A DNA stretch of 64,000 nt from assembly GCA_947623455.1 (NCBI GenBank), contig OX392530.1, forward strand, positions 312,501 to 376,500, in the 5' to 3' direction. Origin of the DNA: Mimachlamys varia. Taxonomy: Eukaryota > Mollusca > Bivalvia > Pectinida > Pectinidae. The notes below the pieces were generated by a model. The model ran no database searches. It was not told the DNA's origin and saw only the letters and a program-made list of their open reading frames with translations. Every line of letters starts with the position of its first letter. The stretch's first letter is position 1. Below are positions 48,066 to 59,359 of the stretch, piece by piece. The translations under genes and the position numbers were made by a program.

Positions 48066-48419
48066 CTGTTCCTCCGGCCCTAGGCAGGGGGTGAAGTTTA
48101 CTATATAGTGTATACCTATACATTTTGTAGGAACATGACACTTTTGGATATATTTTGTTCATTATCAGTGTTACGAAACGTTACGGCATATAAAACCTAA
48201 CATGGTAGGTATACAAATCAAACAGATCCGTCACGACGTAACATTTAATCGGGTGGGCCTACAGGGACTGTAATTATATTTGAGAAATATTTATTGTAAT
48301 ACATGTAGTTACATGTAGTACATTTTGTATGTACATTCAATCATTCAGTTCTTATTAATACAAACATCCCGACATGGGAAATACATTGTAAACCGTATAT
48401 CACAACAAAGGGCATAAAT

Positions 48420-48600
48420 GAAACTAGTGAGACAAGACCAGGCGTCCCGGAAGAATAAGCGTCTTCTGCTTCATCGACGACACCCGCCATGTAAATCTTT
48501 GTCACATCAAAGTAAGCATTAATCCTCAAAATGAGGGCCGAGTCATCATTGTCAATCACAGCAAGTAAGCACACTAATAAGCAAACACAAAAACTTCCAT
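48420..48600 (-). repeat. 'AEDAYSS' dispersed repeat copy (minus)
   Basis: On the minus strand it reads KIYMAGVVDEAEDAYSSGTP, preceded by the family's TGATTGACAATGATGACTCGG block. The 94-codon open frame here is this element, not a gene. Confidence 0.85.
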
Positions 48601-49145
48601 CTTTAAGATAAGTATATACAGACACGTCATCTATGTTATTTTTGTTCTATCGGGCTGTGCCGGGCTCTACTGGGCTCTATCGGTTTGTAATTAGTAGTCC
48701 CGGAATAAACTACTGTTTGGCGGAAGCGGCAAAAACCGGAAATCTTTTTCTCTGGGTATATATATCACTAAAGGTGAGTCCCGGATCAGCGCATAGAAAT
48801 TTTAGATTTATCACACATATATACAAGAGTGTTATTTACTGTATAGTTTAGCAAATGGTAATTTCCAAGTAACGCCCGATCGCGAGCGCTCAATATGTCC
48901 CCAGACTATACCGGGCTGTAATTAGGTACACCCACGTTTTCATACTTTCATTTTACGGAAACCTAACATCCGAACAACATCCTCAAGACAATCAGGTCAG
49001 GACTAAAAAAAAAGTGCATGTTACAAAACTGTATCAGAATATGACATATTGAACAGAAAGTACTGTATAAACTAATTCCATGAGGTAAAATAATTTTAGT
49101 CTGCGAGGGAACTGTAGTAATGATACCGGGTCATGATCAGAACTC
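48601..49145. other. intergenic DNA, nothing recognised
   Basis: Short GGGCTCTA/CGGGCTGT repeats near 48650 and no gene. Confidence 0.4.
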
Positions 49146-50319
49146 CAGGGGCGGATCCAGAATTTTTTCAGGGGAGTGTCACCCTTTCAAATTAATTTTG
49201 CGGCAAATGCAAAAACATCATGTTGTTTTAACAAATAAATTTGTTCAAATACAATATCAGAGACATATATTACATTGTGTTATAAACGTCTCTGACAATG
49301 TGCAGTTAATTTTGGAATTAAAATTAAAAAGTTGCACTAGCGATGAACACTGCAAATAATATGTAATTAGATAAAATGCTTATTTACATACGTTTTAATG
49401 TGCTTATGTCCGTTTCCTGACGTGACTTTCTCACAATGACTATTCTCACAACTATAGAAACGGGCAATAAATACCTCTACACGGAAGAAATGCGTGATGA
49501 AACTCAAATTTTGATAGAATGTGATTTTGTTCTGAACCGATATTTTTTTATTCTTAATGAAACGGAAGCGAAATTTCAAACTTTAACGCTTTACTGATAC
49601 ATACTAAAAATGAATTGATATTTTTATGAGAGTAGAAAGTTTACAGAAAGAAGTCTATAAAGGATTTTGTTTTATGTATCAAAGAAAACAAAAATATCTA
49701 TCAAATGTAATCGAATTACTCAAGGAATATTTTGATAGTGTCTCATAAGCCAAATTTGGCTAGATACTAATGGATGTTTTTTTATGTTTTAATAAACACT
49801 GTAACTGTATTTTATAATTATTATGTGTTGTACATGTATGCAATACTTTAATAAGCTTATCTGTATCAGATAATTACTAAGCACTGAACAATGTCAAATG
49901 TCCTTCCACAGGTAGAGACAGGCGTGTATACATTTCTGTACCTGTTGTCATTCTTATAAACATTGTCACAGTTCACTGACCAAGTTAATTGATGCTGGGG
50001 TGGAGATATCAATTAGTTAATTGATGCTGGGGTGGAGATATCAATTAGTGTCAATTATATAGTCAACACTTTTGGAGTTGGGTGGCAGGGTGTTTGGCTT
50101 GGACAGAGTTATAGATAGACTGAACAATTACCACTGAAGAGATTGATAAGTACCAGTAAAAATGTGCGCAAATGGATTCAGTGTGCACATGTACACTGAA
50201 CAGTGCTGGGGGGTGTCACAAGATCAGTGTGGTCTTATATTTTACTACTAAATAAAATCCTGGTCAAGGACAGGGGGGTGTCACGTGCGCCCAGTGACAC
50301 CCCCCTGGATCCGCCACTG
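49146..50319. mobile_element. non-autonomous hAT-like element with CAGNGGCGGATCCAG TIRs
   Basis: CAGGGGCGGATCCAG begins at 49146, and its inverted partner CTGGATCCGCCACTG ends at 50319. GAACTC lies directly outside both ends (49140-49145 and 50320-50325), a candidate 6-bp target duplication, whereas hAT elements usually make 8 bp. A GTGTCAC motif follows the TIR on each side. Inside, a 32-bp segment (AATTGATGCTGGGGTGGAG) is duplicated at about 49989 and 50022. No transposase frame. Confidence 0.65.
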
Positions 50320-50325
50320 GAACTC

Positions 50326-53300
50326 TATCATGTAGAGTACATATAGTACAAATGTATATCAATATTATCACTGTATAAGTACCCATCACAAACACGTGCA
50401 CCTGTCTTGCCAAGAGTCGACTTCATACGTGTTTTTATTGCACCTTGTAAAAAAGTATGGCCCACGTGCTCCTCTACTATATATACAGAATGTTGTTGAC
50501 CCCCTGTTCAGAGTTACTTCTCCTGTTCCTGATTACTATATATATGGATCATGATCAGTCATGACAAACTACAACCTTAGACTTCAAAATTATATATACA
50601 TTGAGAGATGAAAGATGTCTGCAACGTCTTTGTTCCGACCTCAGGCGGGGAGTTCCGCTCAATAGAACTGTCTCCTATCCCACGGTTATCCGGAAACTTA
50701 TCAGATAAAACACATCATCAAAATTTCAAATTAAAATTTAATCCAAATACAAACAAGTCAAGACAACAGACAATAATCCAAAATATATCAACCCAATTTA
50801 CATATTATCAAATCAGAAAAAAATATTTTTATCATTTATTAAGCTGTAGAATTAAACTGTTTTAAACATACAATCAATTGGAGAGTCCGATCCTCCCCCA
50901 TCGACGTGACTTAAAATAAGTCGATGTGGATATGAGGGGATGTCACTGAGTGTATTGGGACCCTCCGAACGTTAGGTAAGGAACCCTGGGGATAACTGGA
51001 TCTAATATTAGATATACAGATCTGATTATCTGACACAGTGTATATGACGTGATCTTAATAAATCAATCTAGTAAAACCAAACTTTTAATTACAAATAAAA
51101 AGTAATGCCAAAATGATCAAAAGGACACATCTCACACTAACAATTAAGATTAAGATTACCAATTTAATTAATATCAACCCTCACCCAAAACCCACCTTCA
51201 CCTCCCAACCTCTCTCGGTCCCCATCAATAAATAAAACTTGAAACCCAAAACCCATGTACTGCTCATCCTATCCAGGACCACTCTAAAATATCATACCTC
51301 TTACAAATAAATTTCCATGCACTCTAACCCATATTATGTAAACCACCTCCTATGAACTGCCCCCATCCCTCATCCCCTACCCCCATCAACATTTTAACCC
51401 CACCCTCCTTCACCCCCCCCCCTAAAACCTAAGCACATATTAATATCCTAAAAACACCCCCACCCTCACATTACCCACCTTCATAAAATCTCTAGCATGC
51501 TACAACTACTCCCCACACCATTACCCATGCAACCTTTTCGACCCCAAACCCCTAACCAAATCTAACCACAGCACCATCTTTTCACAAAATAATAAAACGT
51601 CAGAACAGATGAGAAGACACATGAAGAAATCCTAAGAAAGATTCTTAAGGAAGATGACTTTGTAGAGAAGATAAGTTTATTCAGAAATGAAAGGATTTGA
51701 AGGAAGAGAACCGGTTTCAAGAACGGACACCAAAAATAAAGTTAATTAGCACCTGCATGTCACATACGCACCTGCACACAGTCCATCAGATAGGACTTTA
51801 AACGGTGTCCAACCTGCACGCAAAAGATCCATCTGTGTATTGTCGTAAGAGTAGGCGCGTTAAAGCCGGCACTGGGGTTAGGAATAAGATAGGGTTAGTA
51901 AAGCAATCAAGCTTTCATTAGGACGTTTCGATGGACACCAAAACATACTAATTAAACCAACCAAATTTAGATATATCGGTAAAGGTTTAAGGTCATAGGA
52001 CCCAGGGTGACACAGACTAGTAACATGCCTATACGTTTGAATTCCGGCACATTTTAAATTTCACGATTATACACTGCCGATACTTACAATTACGCCACGC
52101 CAGACATCTTGACGAGATACAGCTAGTGACTGATCACATTTTCATTCGAACTCGAAGTCGCTCTGAAATTATCAAAACAGATCAAGATATTTAGGAATAG
52201 ATAAGCCACTTCATCCCCCCACTCCCCCCTCCCCTGAGGGAAGGCAACACCCGAATGAGTGTCCGTCAAGGAAGAGTGACCTCCGGGGACTTCATGTACA
52301 GTTATATTACTGTAGTGGTGTTTTGATTAATCGAGTTTCTCGAGCATTAGTCAGTTGCTCAATGCATTTTAAGTTTTCATGGTCGACTTTACGCGGTTGT
52401 TTCTTCTATTAGGGCTGATTCCATCAAAATTGAAGATAACATCACCCATTCAGTTGGATAAAAACACAGTTTAGGAGTTATCTCCCCTACAGCATAGTGT
52501 ATATATGTTTGTTGTTGAAAATGAATGAAAAATTAAGTCGCAAGTTATATTTGATTACAAAATTATAACAGTTACACCTGATTATAAATGATAGAAGAAT
52601 TAGTGCATGCCTCTGCATATTTGTTATACAATTCAACACAGTTAATTACACATTCTGGCCCACACAGAAATTATTTCTGACTAAATGATGTAGCATTACA
52701 TTTTCTGTACTCAACCATCTAAAAATAACAAGTGAAATTGATTCAAATTATCTGCCCTTCATGCCCTGACATATATATTAACCCCTGCCCCCGCACACTC
52801 CCTACCCTTGCTAAAGGCATTATATGTATTGATCAATTCATTCTAAAAGAACATTAGGTGTGTTTATTTCACAGATTATATTTCCCAGTCCAGTAAAAAA
52901 AATATTACTCAAAACTATTACTTTATAGATTTCAGTTGAAGTGATCTGCTTATCTTTGACTTATATATCTGGTAAGGAGAAAATGGCATGAAATGGTTTT
53001 ACTGAAAACTATTTAAAGCAGTCTTAACCAAAAAAACTTCTCAGCCAGAATTGTGTTGTTGAAAACTCTCAATTTATTCACATCAGTATTCACTTTACAC
53101 AAGTACTTATTTATATGTACATGTAAGACATATTGACAGATGAGGCTAGTATCTGTGGTGAGTTTTATAATGGAAATAACCAAATAACTAATATAGGCAC
53201 CAAACTAGAGATCACTATACAATATGGATATCCTGAACATGGTTTTATTTGTTTCTACTGTTTCAGAAGTGGACTTTCTACATGGTTTCTGTACTGACTA

Positions 53301-53468
53301 GGGCTTCAATCAAACTGCTGAACCATACTCATGTGTTAACCAGCGTTTCATCATTGACTTTAAAACAAAGTGTTTCATCCATTAACTTGTGTTACAAGGA
53401 AAGAAAAAGTGGCATTAAACATTTCTGTTCATCTGTAAGTATCTGTCTCCTATACCTCTATATATTTA
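50326..53468. other. intergenic DNA with a strongly G-poor, C/A-rich stretch
   Basis: From about 51080 to 51600 the plus strand is dominated by A, C and T with very few G, including runs of C near 51410. CATCGAC/GTCGATG at about 50900-50925 can form a hairpin. The phrase GGACTTTAAACGGTGTCC with CGTAAGAGTAGGCGCG (about 51790-51870) resembles a dispersed mollusc repeat. No protein-coding signal was recognised. Confidence 0.4.
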
Positions 53469-53632
53469 AGGAATAACCACAATATTTTTTAGGGTTATAC
53501 AGTATATACCGAAAAAAATGTGTGCACTTTGCATAAATCCTGATTATCCGCGAAGTGGTTTATGCAAAAAAGTGCACACAGTTTATTCGGTATATACCGT
53601 ATAACCCTAAATGATATTGTGGTTATTCCTTA
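53469..53632. mobile_element. 164-bp foldback MITE
   Basis: Left arm AGGAATAACCACAATAT, AGGGTTATACAGTATATACC, TGTGTGCACTTT, GCATAAA; the right arm repeats these in reverse complement with few changes. The flanking bases (TTTA at the left, TATA at the right) leave the target duplication unclear, perhaps TA. Confidence 0.85.
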
Positions 53633-54557
53633 TAATTTCATTTCTGAAGATACATATATATCTCAGGACATAAGTCTTATACATGATTTCGTATTAATTA
53701 TAACAAAAATCAAATGGAATTGCAAAATACACAATCATGTGCATAAATTTCATCGCAAAACAACTTCAACCAATCAGAAGTTTTATTACAAAATACCGCG
53801 CCAAACATGGCGGTATATGACGTCATCAGTTTTTGCGTTGTCTGATTTTTGAGGTTATACAATATAATCTGAAAAAGTTTACCATTGCGGGAATAGGCAA
53901 AATTAAATTATATAATGAAAGCTCTTAAAGACCCCCCCCCCCTACCCCCATTGTGAGTTTCTTTAAATGCCCTAGTCTATAGCCCATACAGATAATCTTA
54001 TTTCTATTATATAGGAGAAACAGCAAACTCATCATAAGTTCATGAGTGAAAGTGTGATTCTTACAGAAATTCACATCAGAAATCGAGATCTATTGAACAG
54101 TATTTGAGTTATATAGTCTAGAAAAAGCAGAAAACATCAGTATTATATTTCTGATATTATTTCCATGGTAACTGAATAAATATCCAAATTGAATCCTCGC
54201 CAATAGCAAAAGGCACAACTAGTGAACTAGGGCACTAGCTTGTAAACATATAGTTGGGTCGAAATCTGTTGAAAAGTTTTGAAGTTATAGCCCAGAAAAG
54301 CCTCTTGGAGACACATGCACGGACACAATGACAGGCAGATGGAGTCCATTGTAAAATATCCCAGCAAACATGTTTTGATGGGGATAATAAGCATGTAAAA
54401 ATCAACTAAATGTAATTTCACATGAATATTTTTATGTGAAATTCTCTTTTCACCACATTTCACTTGAAATTCACAAGAACAAAATTGCTTGTGCAAGTTT
54501 TAATTTTCTTCTATGGGTCTGTTTTATATACAAACAACTTTGAATATTTTATTGTAG
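53633..54557. other. upstream region of ITPA
   Basis: Would contain the promoter or a 5' UTR exon. GACGTCATCAG (about 53820) contains a perfect CRE/ATF-type site, TGACGTCA. A C run lies at about 53931. No exon was recognised. Confidence 0.4.
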
Positions 54558-54692
54558 ACTCCAAGTATGTCGTCCAACAATAAAAAACCCAAAATGGATG
54601 GAGATGGACAGGAGTCAATTGTCTTGGTAACTGGAAACCAGAAAAAGCTGGAGGAATTTGTACACATCCTGGGAAATGATTTTAAATTTAAG
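54558..54692 (+). CDS. ITPA: ITPA exon with start codon (residues 1-42)
   Basis: Begins after an acceptor-like tattgtag at 54557; the ATG is at 54567-54569 with A at -3. The donor is AAG|gtgaga at 54692/54693, phase 0. The acceptor suggests a non-coding exon further left, but transcription could instead start nearby. Confidence 0.88.
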
Positions 54693-57600
54693 GTGAGATT
54701 TAATTAGCTTATAAAAACTATAAGTCAAAGAGTCATGGTATTTTTGTCTCGTGTGCAGTCTGATTTATTCAATAAAACTATAAGTGCTATCATCATCAAA
54801 CCTGTTTAAAGGGTAAGCAATTCAAGTTAGCTAGCATCCTAGTGCATGTTTTCCATTAGCATTTTAACATAACGTTGACAATTAATTGGACTTTGATAAT
54901 TATTTATGCCATGTTCAGGTTTTGCGTTTAGCTCCACGTTGAGCTTAATGCCTCTCCAATTACATAAGCTAACCTACTGTAACAAAACCTGAAATGTATT
55001 TGTACCTATAACCAACCAAATACACCTTTTAGATTCAGGGTTTTACTCAAAATTTACTGTAAATTGGATTTCGTTTATTAATTGGGTCATGTTTAAGTTT
55101 TCCTTTTAGCTCTGTTGAGCTTTCTATCTCTCAAAGTGTTTAGCTGTCATTACCAAATCTTTTATATGTATGTAAGGCCTTTCAAACACGCATTTCGTTT
55201 TCTGAGTACCTACAGTTTACTGTTAATTAAAAGTGCTACTGACTCAAAGGACGAATCACCAGGTCAAGTTCAAATTTTGTATCATTTCACTGATGAACAT
55301 CTTTTAATGACATTATGAATCAAAGTTGGTCAAAATTAAATGAGTCAACTGAAGGACTCGCACAACTTAATAATTTTCTTTATATGTTATTAAATAATTT
55401 ACTATATGTTATTACTAAGCTTTTGAGCTAATGACTTAAATATTTGAAATTCAGTACTAGTGACAACTGCCCAGATTCACAGATACATACATGGCAAAGG
55501 CTTCAAATGGCATTTTATGAGGAGTTTCGTGGCATTTTAGCTTGCTACAGGCGTCTTCTTCGGTCAACTGAAAATTTACGTGTAAAACCAGTGAAATGGC
55601 ACATGAACACCCTCTGACTAAAATTGACCCCAATTCAATCCGCCATCACATATCAAAATCTACCAAATGTGTACATTTTTATAAAGTTAAATATCAATAG
55701 ATTTCATTCAATGCAGAATATGTCAACAATTACCTATTCAAATTACTCAGAATCACTGAACTTAGCTGGAACAAATTTTCGGTAGGGACTACAAGTTCAA
55801 CTTGAAACTTTGTAACTTTTCTCTGAAGAACATTTTTTCAAGACTTAATGGAGCAAAGTTTGTTGAAAATAAACAAGGAGTCAACTGACCAAAATTCAAG
55901 GTCACTGGGTCAAAGGTCAAGGAATATTTTTGACATTATGAAGCCAAATTGGTCAGAATTCAACAAGGAGTCAGTGGATCACAGATAAGGTCAGATGGTT
56001 TGGGTCCAAAGCTCAAGGATAAATGATTTAAGGAAATATATAGCCACATAATGTGGCCCTTACATACATGTCAGTGTTTTTATTTCATAGTGTGTTTTTG
56101 TTGTTTTTTTAAATGAAAAGGGAATTTTAGTAAATTGAAAAAGTGTAGTTAAAAAACCTTCAGAAATTGGTTTGTGGCTAATTTCAGAGATGCAGGGTCT
56201 CATGAGACATATCATTACTTTAAGTCTTGTTACATGGATATTCAGGGAACAGTCAAAAGTATGTACCCCGTATATATCCTCCCAAGGTAAGGGGCAAGCC
56301 CTAATGAGCTATTTGCATGAGGCCACAGGGTTTCCCCTTCCTACAAGGATAACAGTTTTTATTCTTCCCCTAAAAGCACAAAAACAGTTGTTTTATGACC
56401 CAATAAGACATTTTAGTTCTTATAGACACAAACAATTGATGGTAAATAAAGTAAAGTAAATAAATACTTATTATCCAGACTAGAGCTGTCTCCTACACTA
56501 CTTATCACCAGAACTTTATACTTGGGTTCTGGGTTCATCTGGGTTAAACGATGTGTCATATATCAAAATTAGGTCACTCTGACCTACATTTTCACCTTTG
56601 ACCTACTTAAAAAGACAAGTTTGTACAGGCCCTTTCTCTTATGCTACTAGTCACTTGAACTTCATACTTGGCTTATGGGCTCACCTTTTTGGAGCAGTGT
56701 GTGTCATGTATCAAAATTAGGTCATTCTGACATACATTTAAAATGGCACCACTTACCAGTAAACATCCACCAGATTCTTTTGCAACAGTATGTGACACTG
56801 ACATTATTCATTATGGTATATGATTGGTCTAGATGTCAAACATTCTCTATCTAGAATTACTTTCTGCACAAACCATATATCAGTATCCAAGTGCGGACCT
56901 TGTACTTCATACCTCATATTTCATAGTGAAAATCATAATTTGACCTTTGACCTGAACTTGACTCGCAGGTAATCAGTAAGGACATTGACCTGCCTGAGTA
57001 CCAAGGAGAGCCGGAGGAGGTAGCCAGTTTAAAGTGTCGTCTGGCAGCCGAGCACATCAAGGGCCCAGTACTGATTGAGGATACCAGTCTGTGCTTCAAA
57101 GCTCTAGGGGGGATGCCTGGCCCCTACATTAAGTGGTTTCTCAAGAGTGTGGGACCGGAAGGTAAGTCAAACCTTATTGAATAAACAGTTCAGTATCAAA
57201 AAGGATCAAACGATGCATTCTTGTGAGAACAGAACTTATCCTAGAAAATGTAACAAAAAGACAAGAATTTCACGGAAGTGAAAGTGTCGCCTGCGCAGCA
57301 AGTTGGGAGATAAGTTTTTAGGAGCTATCTATGGATATGCTTTGTATCAGTTCCAAGTGAAATAGAAACAGTGACCTTGACCTTTGACCTTTGACCCTGA
57401 AAAGCAATCCCAAGTGACCACTTTTGGTAAGGAAGCACTGTATGAAGTTTGAGTTTGATTGGCCCAAGGAAACTGAAGTTATCGCACGGAAACAAAATTT
57501 CTATTTATAGCAACAGTGACTTTGACCTTTGACCCTGAAAAGCAATCCCAAGCGAGCACTTTTGTTAAGGAAGCACTGTATGAAGTTTGAGTTTGATTGG

Positions 57601-59317
57601 CACAAGGAAACTCAAGTTATCGCAAGGAAACCGATTTTCTATTTATAGCAACAGTGACCTTGACCTTTGACCTTTGATCCTGAAAAGCAATCCCAAGCAA
57701 GCACTTTTGGTAAGGAAGCACTGTATGAAATTTGAGTTTGATTGGCCCAAGGAAACTCAAGGTATTGCACGGAAACTGTTGGTGCAGACACCGCCGCCGA
57801 CATATAGTGATCCCTATATGTCGCCTTTTCAGGCGACACAAAAAGGATAATTATATAAGGTTTATTAGTCTGAGGGGTCAAATGAGCCTATGTTATGGTC
57901 TATCATCCGTGAACTTTTCCTTAAACCAATTTCTTTTGAAATACTGAAAGGCCTAGTAATATTAGTTTTTTTGTTGAAGGAGGTGAACAGAGTTTGTGAA
58001 AAAATTACTTTAACATACTTTCAAGGTCATAGGGGCCAAATATGTCACAACATGCAAATAACTTCTGAAATACCAAAAAGACCTAGAGTTATGATATTTG
58101 GCTGGTAGTTTCCACGAATGGAGCTGAGCAAAGTTTGAGAAAATAGATCACTTTGATCTTCTGTCAAACATCAAAGGGGTTTATATATGTCAAATATCTT
58201 CTTCTGAAATACCGAAAGACCTAAAGACAAGTCCTGGAAGCTTTTTTTTAGCTTCAACCAAGCATTGTTTGTTCAGTAAAAACTATCGCTGACATCCCTT
58301 TTTAAAAAGATGAAGATCAAACAATGGTTGGCACCAAGATAAGTCTTGGACATCTTGATAATCAAAAGGTGTGTATATAAACAGGAAGCAGTTTGCTGAA
58401 CTTGTCAATAATATAAAAACCCCTTTTTTTACTTGAAATCACTATGCTCATTCCAACTTGTTGTGATTGAGAATGATGCCTTATTTCTCACTTTGAGGAT
58501 ATGACCTTTGCTCTGATGTGCCCTGGATTTACACAGCGAATGTTGTAAGTGAAGCATGCTTAGATAAAGGGCTGCAAAGTGTGTTCAAATGAATGACCTT
58601 GACCCATTTCAAGGACATATTGGTCAAATATGTCAAAGTTTTAGCACTAACCAATAAAAAATATATAGGGGGTATATATAGTCAGATGACTGTTAGGCCC
58701 ATTGGGCCTTTTGTTAAAATGGAAGCCAGTCAAAACATACTTTCATGGTTTTTGAGCTTATTCAGGTCAGCACCTGTGATTCACGTAGTTGAAATGAGAG
58801 AAAAATACTCTTTCATGACCAAAGGTGTAATATAAGGAAATGTCACCCTCAGGATTTTCAAATTTGGCAAATTTCTCGGCAAATCCTCGGGTTTTACCAA
58901 GTGAAAACCCCTCTGGTGGAATTTCCCTATCTTACACCCCAGGTAATGAAAGAGTCTTATATTATTTGACTGAGGTATTGTAAACCTTCATGTGTTACAG
59001 GTCTATACAAGATGCTAGCAGGGTTTGAAGACAAGACGGCAACTGCTATGTGTATTATTGCCTACAGTGATGGAGATAAGGACTCTGAGGTTCAGCTGTT
59101 TATCGGTAAAACTGAAGGCACAATAGTGGAACCCAGAGGTCCACGTGACTTTGGCTGGGACCCCTGTTTTCAGCCCACTGGCTTTGAGCAGACATATGCT
59201 GAGATGCCAAAATCTACCAAGAACACCATATCTCATAGATACCGAGCCGTGGACAGTTTTAAATGTCACTTCATGAGCCTTGATCACCTCATCTCAAGCG
59301 AGAATGACAAATCCTGA
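54567..59317 (+). CDS. ITPA: inosine triphosphate pyrophosphatase (ITPase), three coding exons
   Basis: Known role: a cytosolic dimer that hydrolyses ITP, dITP and XTP to the monophosphate and pyrophosphate, keeping deaminated purines out of nucleic acids. Seen here: coding exons 54567-54692, 56969-57161 and 59001-59317, GT-AG joined, predicted 211 aa (human 194). Landmarks: [11 protein letters not shown] (residues 21-31; nucleotide-binding Thr22, Asn24, Lys27), [10 protein letters not shown] with metal-site Glu52, [40 protein letters not shown], and SHR at 184-186 for base recognition. All active-site blocks are intact and no stop interrupts it, so it should be functional. The N-terminus is about 8 residues longer than human and Lys-rich. 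Lys40 occupies the position of human Pro32, the residue altered in human ITPase deficiency. The introns (2276 and 1839 bp) are full of dispersed repeats. The call is firm. Confidence 0.96.
55200..56045 (-). repeat. dispersed repeat rich in AGGTCA half-sites (ITPA intron 1)
   Basis: Phrases such as ACAAGGAGTCAACTGACC, GGTCACTGGGTCAAAGGTCA and GACATTATGAAGCCAAATTGG are the reverse complement of the tandem family at 63480-63870. At least two diverged units are present (about 55240-55360 and 55840-56010). Confidence 0.75.
56540..56745 (+). repeat. tandem pair of a roughly 160-bp dispersed repeat (ITPA intron 1)
   Basis: TATCAAAATTAGGTCACTCTG and TATCAAAATTAGGTCATTCTG, both preceded by GTGTCAT, lie about 155 bp apart with CCTTTGACCTAC between them. 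Confidence 0.75.
56969..57161 (+). CDS. ITPA: ITPA middle exon (residues 43-106 plus one base)
   Basis: Acceptor actcgcag|GTAATC, donor GGAAG|gtaagt. Encodes [17 protein letters not shown] through [15 protein letters not shown]. The exon sits directly after a TGACCTTTGACCTGAACTTG repeat tail that supplies the acceptor region. Confidence 0.95.
57284..57839. mobile_element. TIR-bounded element carrying tandem nuclear-receptor-like motifs (ITPA intron 2)
   Basis: GTGTCGCCTG (57284) is mirrored by CAGGCGACAC ending at 57839. The right end also forms a hairpin GTCGCC-TTTTCA-GGCGAC. Inside, about three ~140-bp units start near 57371, 57516 and 57654. Each carries TGACCTTTGACC and then AAGCAATCCCAAG, GGAAGCACTGTATGAA, GAGTTTGATTGGC. 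Confidence 0.75.
57960..58580 (+). repeat. further dispersed repeat fragments (ITPA intron 2)
   Basis: Two diverged AGTTTGTGAAAA/AGTTTGAGAAAA units about 140 bp apart (about 57989 and 58131) with CTTCTGAAATACC phrases. At about 58460-58570 is a decayed 'AEDAYSS' core (TTGTGATTGAGAATGATGCC, then GTTGTAAGTGAAGCATGCTTA). Confidence 0.6.
59001..59317 (+). CDS. ITPA: ITPA last exon (residues 107-211)
   Basis: Acceptor tgtgttacag|GTCTAT; Gly107 is completed across the junction. Encodes [16 protein letters not shown] through the SHR motif to the TGA at 59315-59317. Confidence 0.96.
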
Positions 59318-59326
59318 TATCGATCA

Positions 59327-59342
59327 AATAAAGCTGAATAAA
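59327..59342 (+). terminator. ITPA poly(A) signals (two AATAAA)
   Basis: AATAAA at 59327-59332 and again at 59337-59342, only 10-25 bp after the stop codon, implying a very short 3' UTR. Confidence 0.7.
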
Positions 59343-59359
59343 ATTCCTTAGAATTTGTA

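Noticed and set aside
48341..48625. 94-codon minus-strand frame with the DEAEDAYSSG peptide
   Set aside because: It is one copy of a dispersed repeat also found at 17630, 22490 and 27820, so not an independent gene.
50600..50870. Possible rRNA or mitochondrial insert, suggested by GGCGGGGAGTTCCGCTC and GGGGATAAC phrases
   Set aside because: The wording does not follow any rRNA secondary-structure block I can identify, and flanking sequence gives no support.
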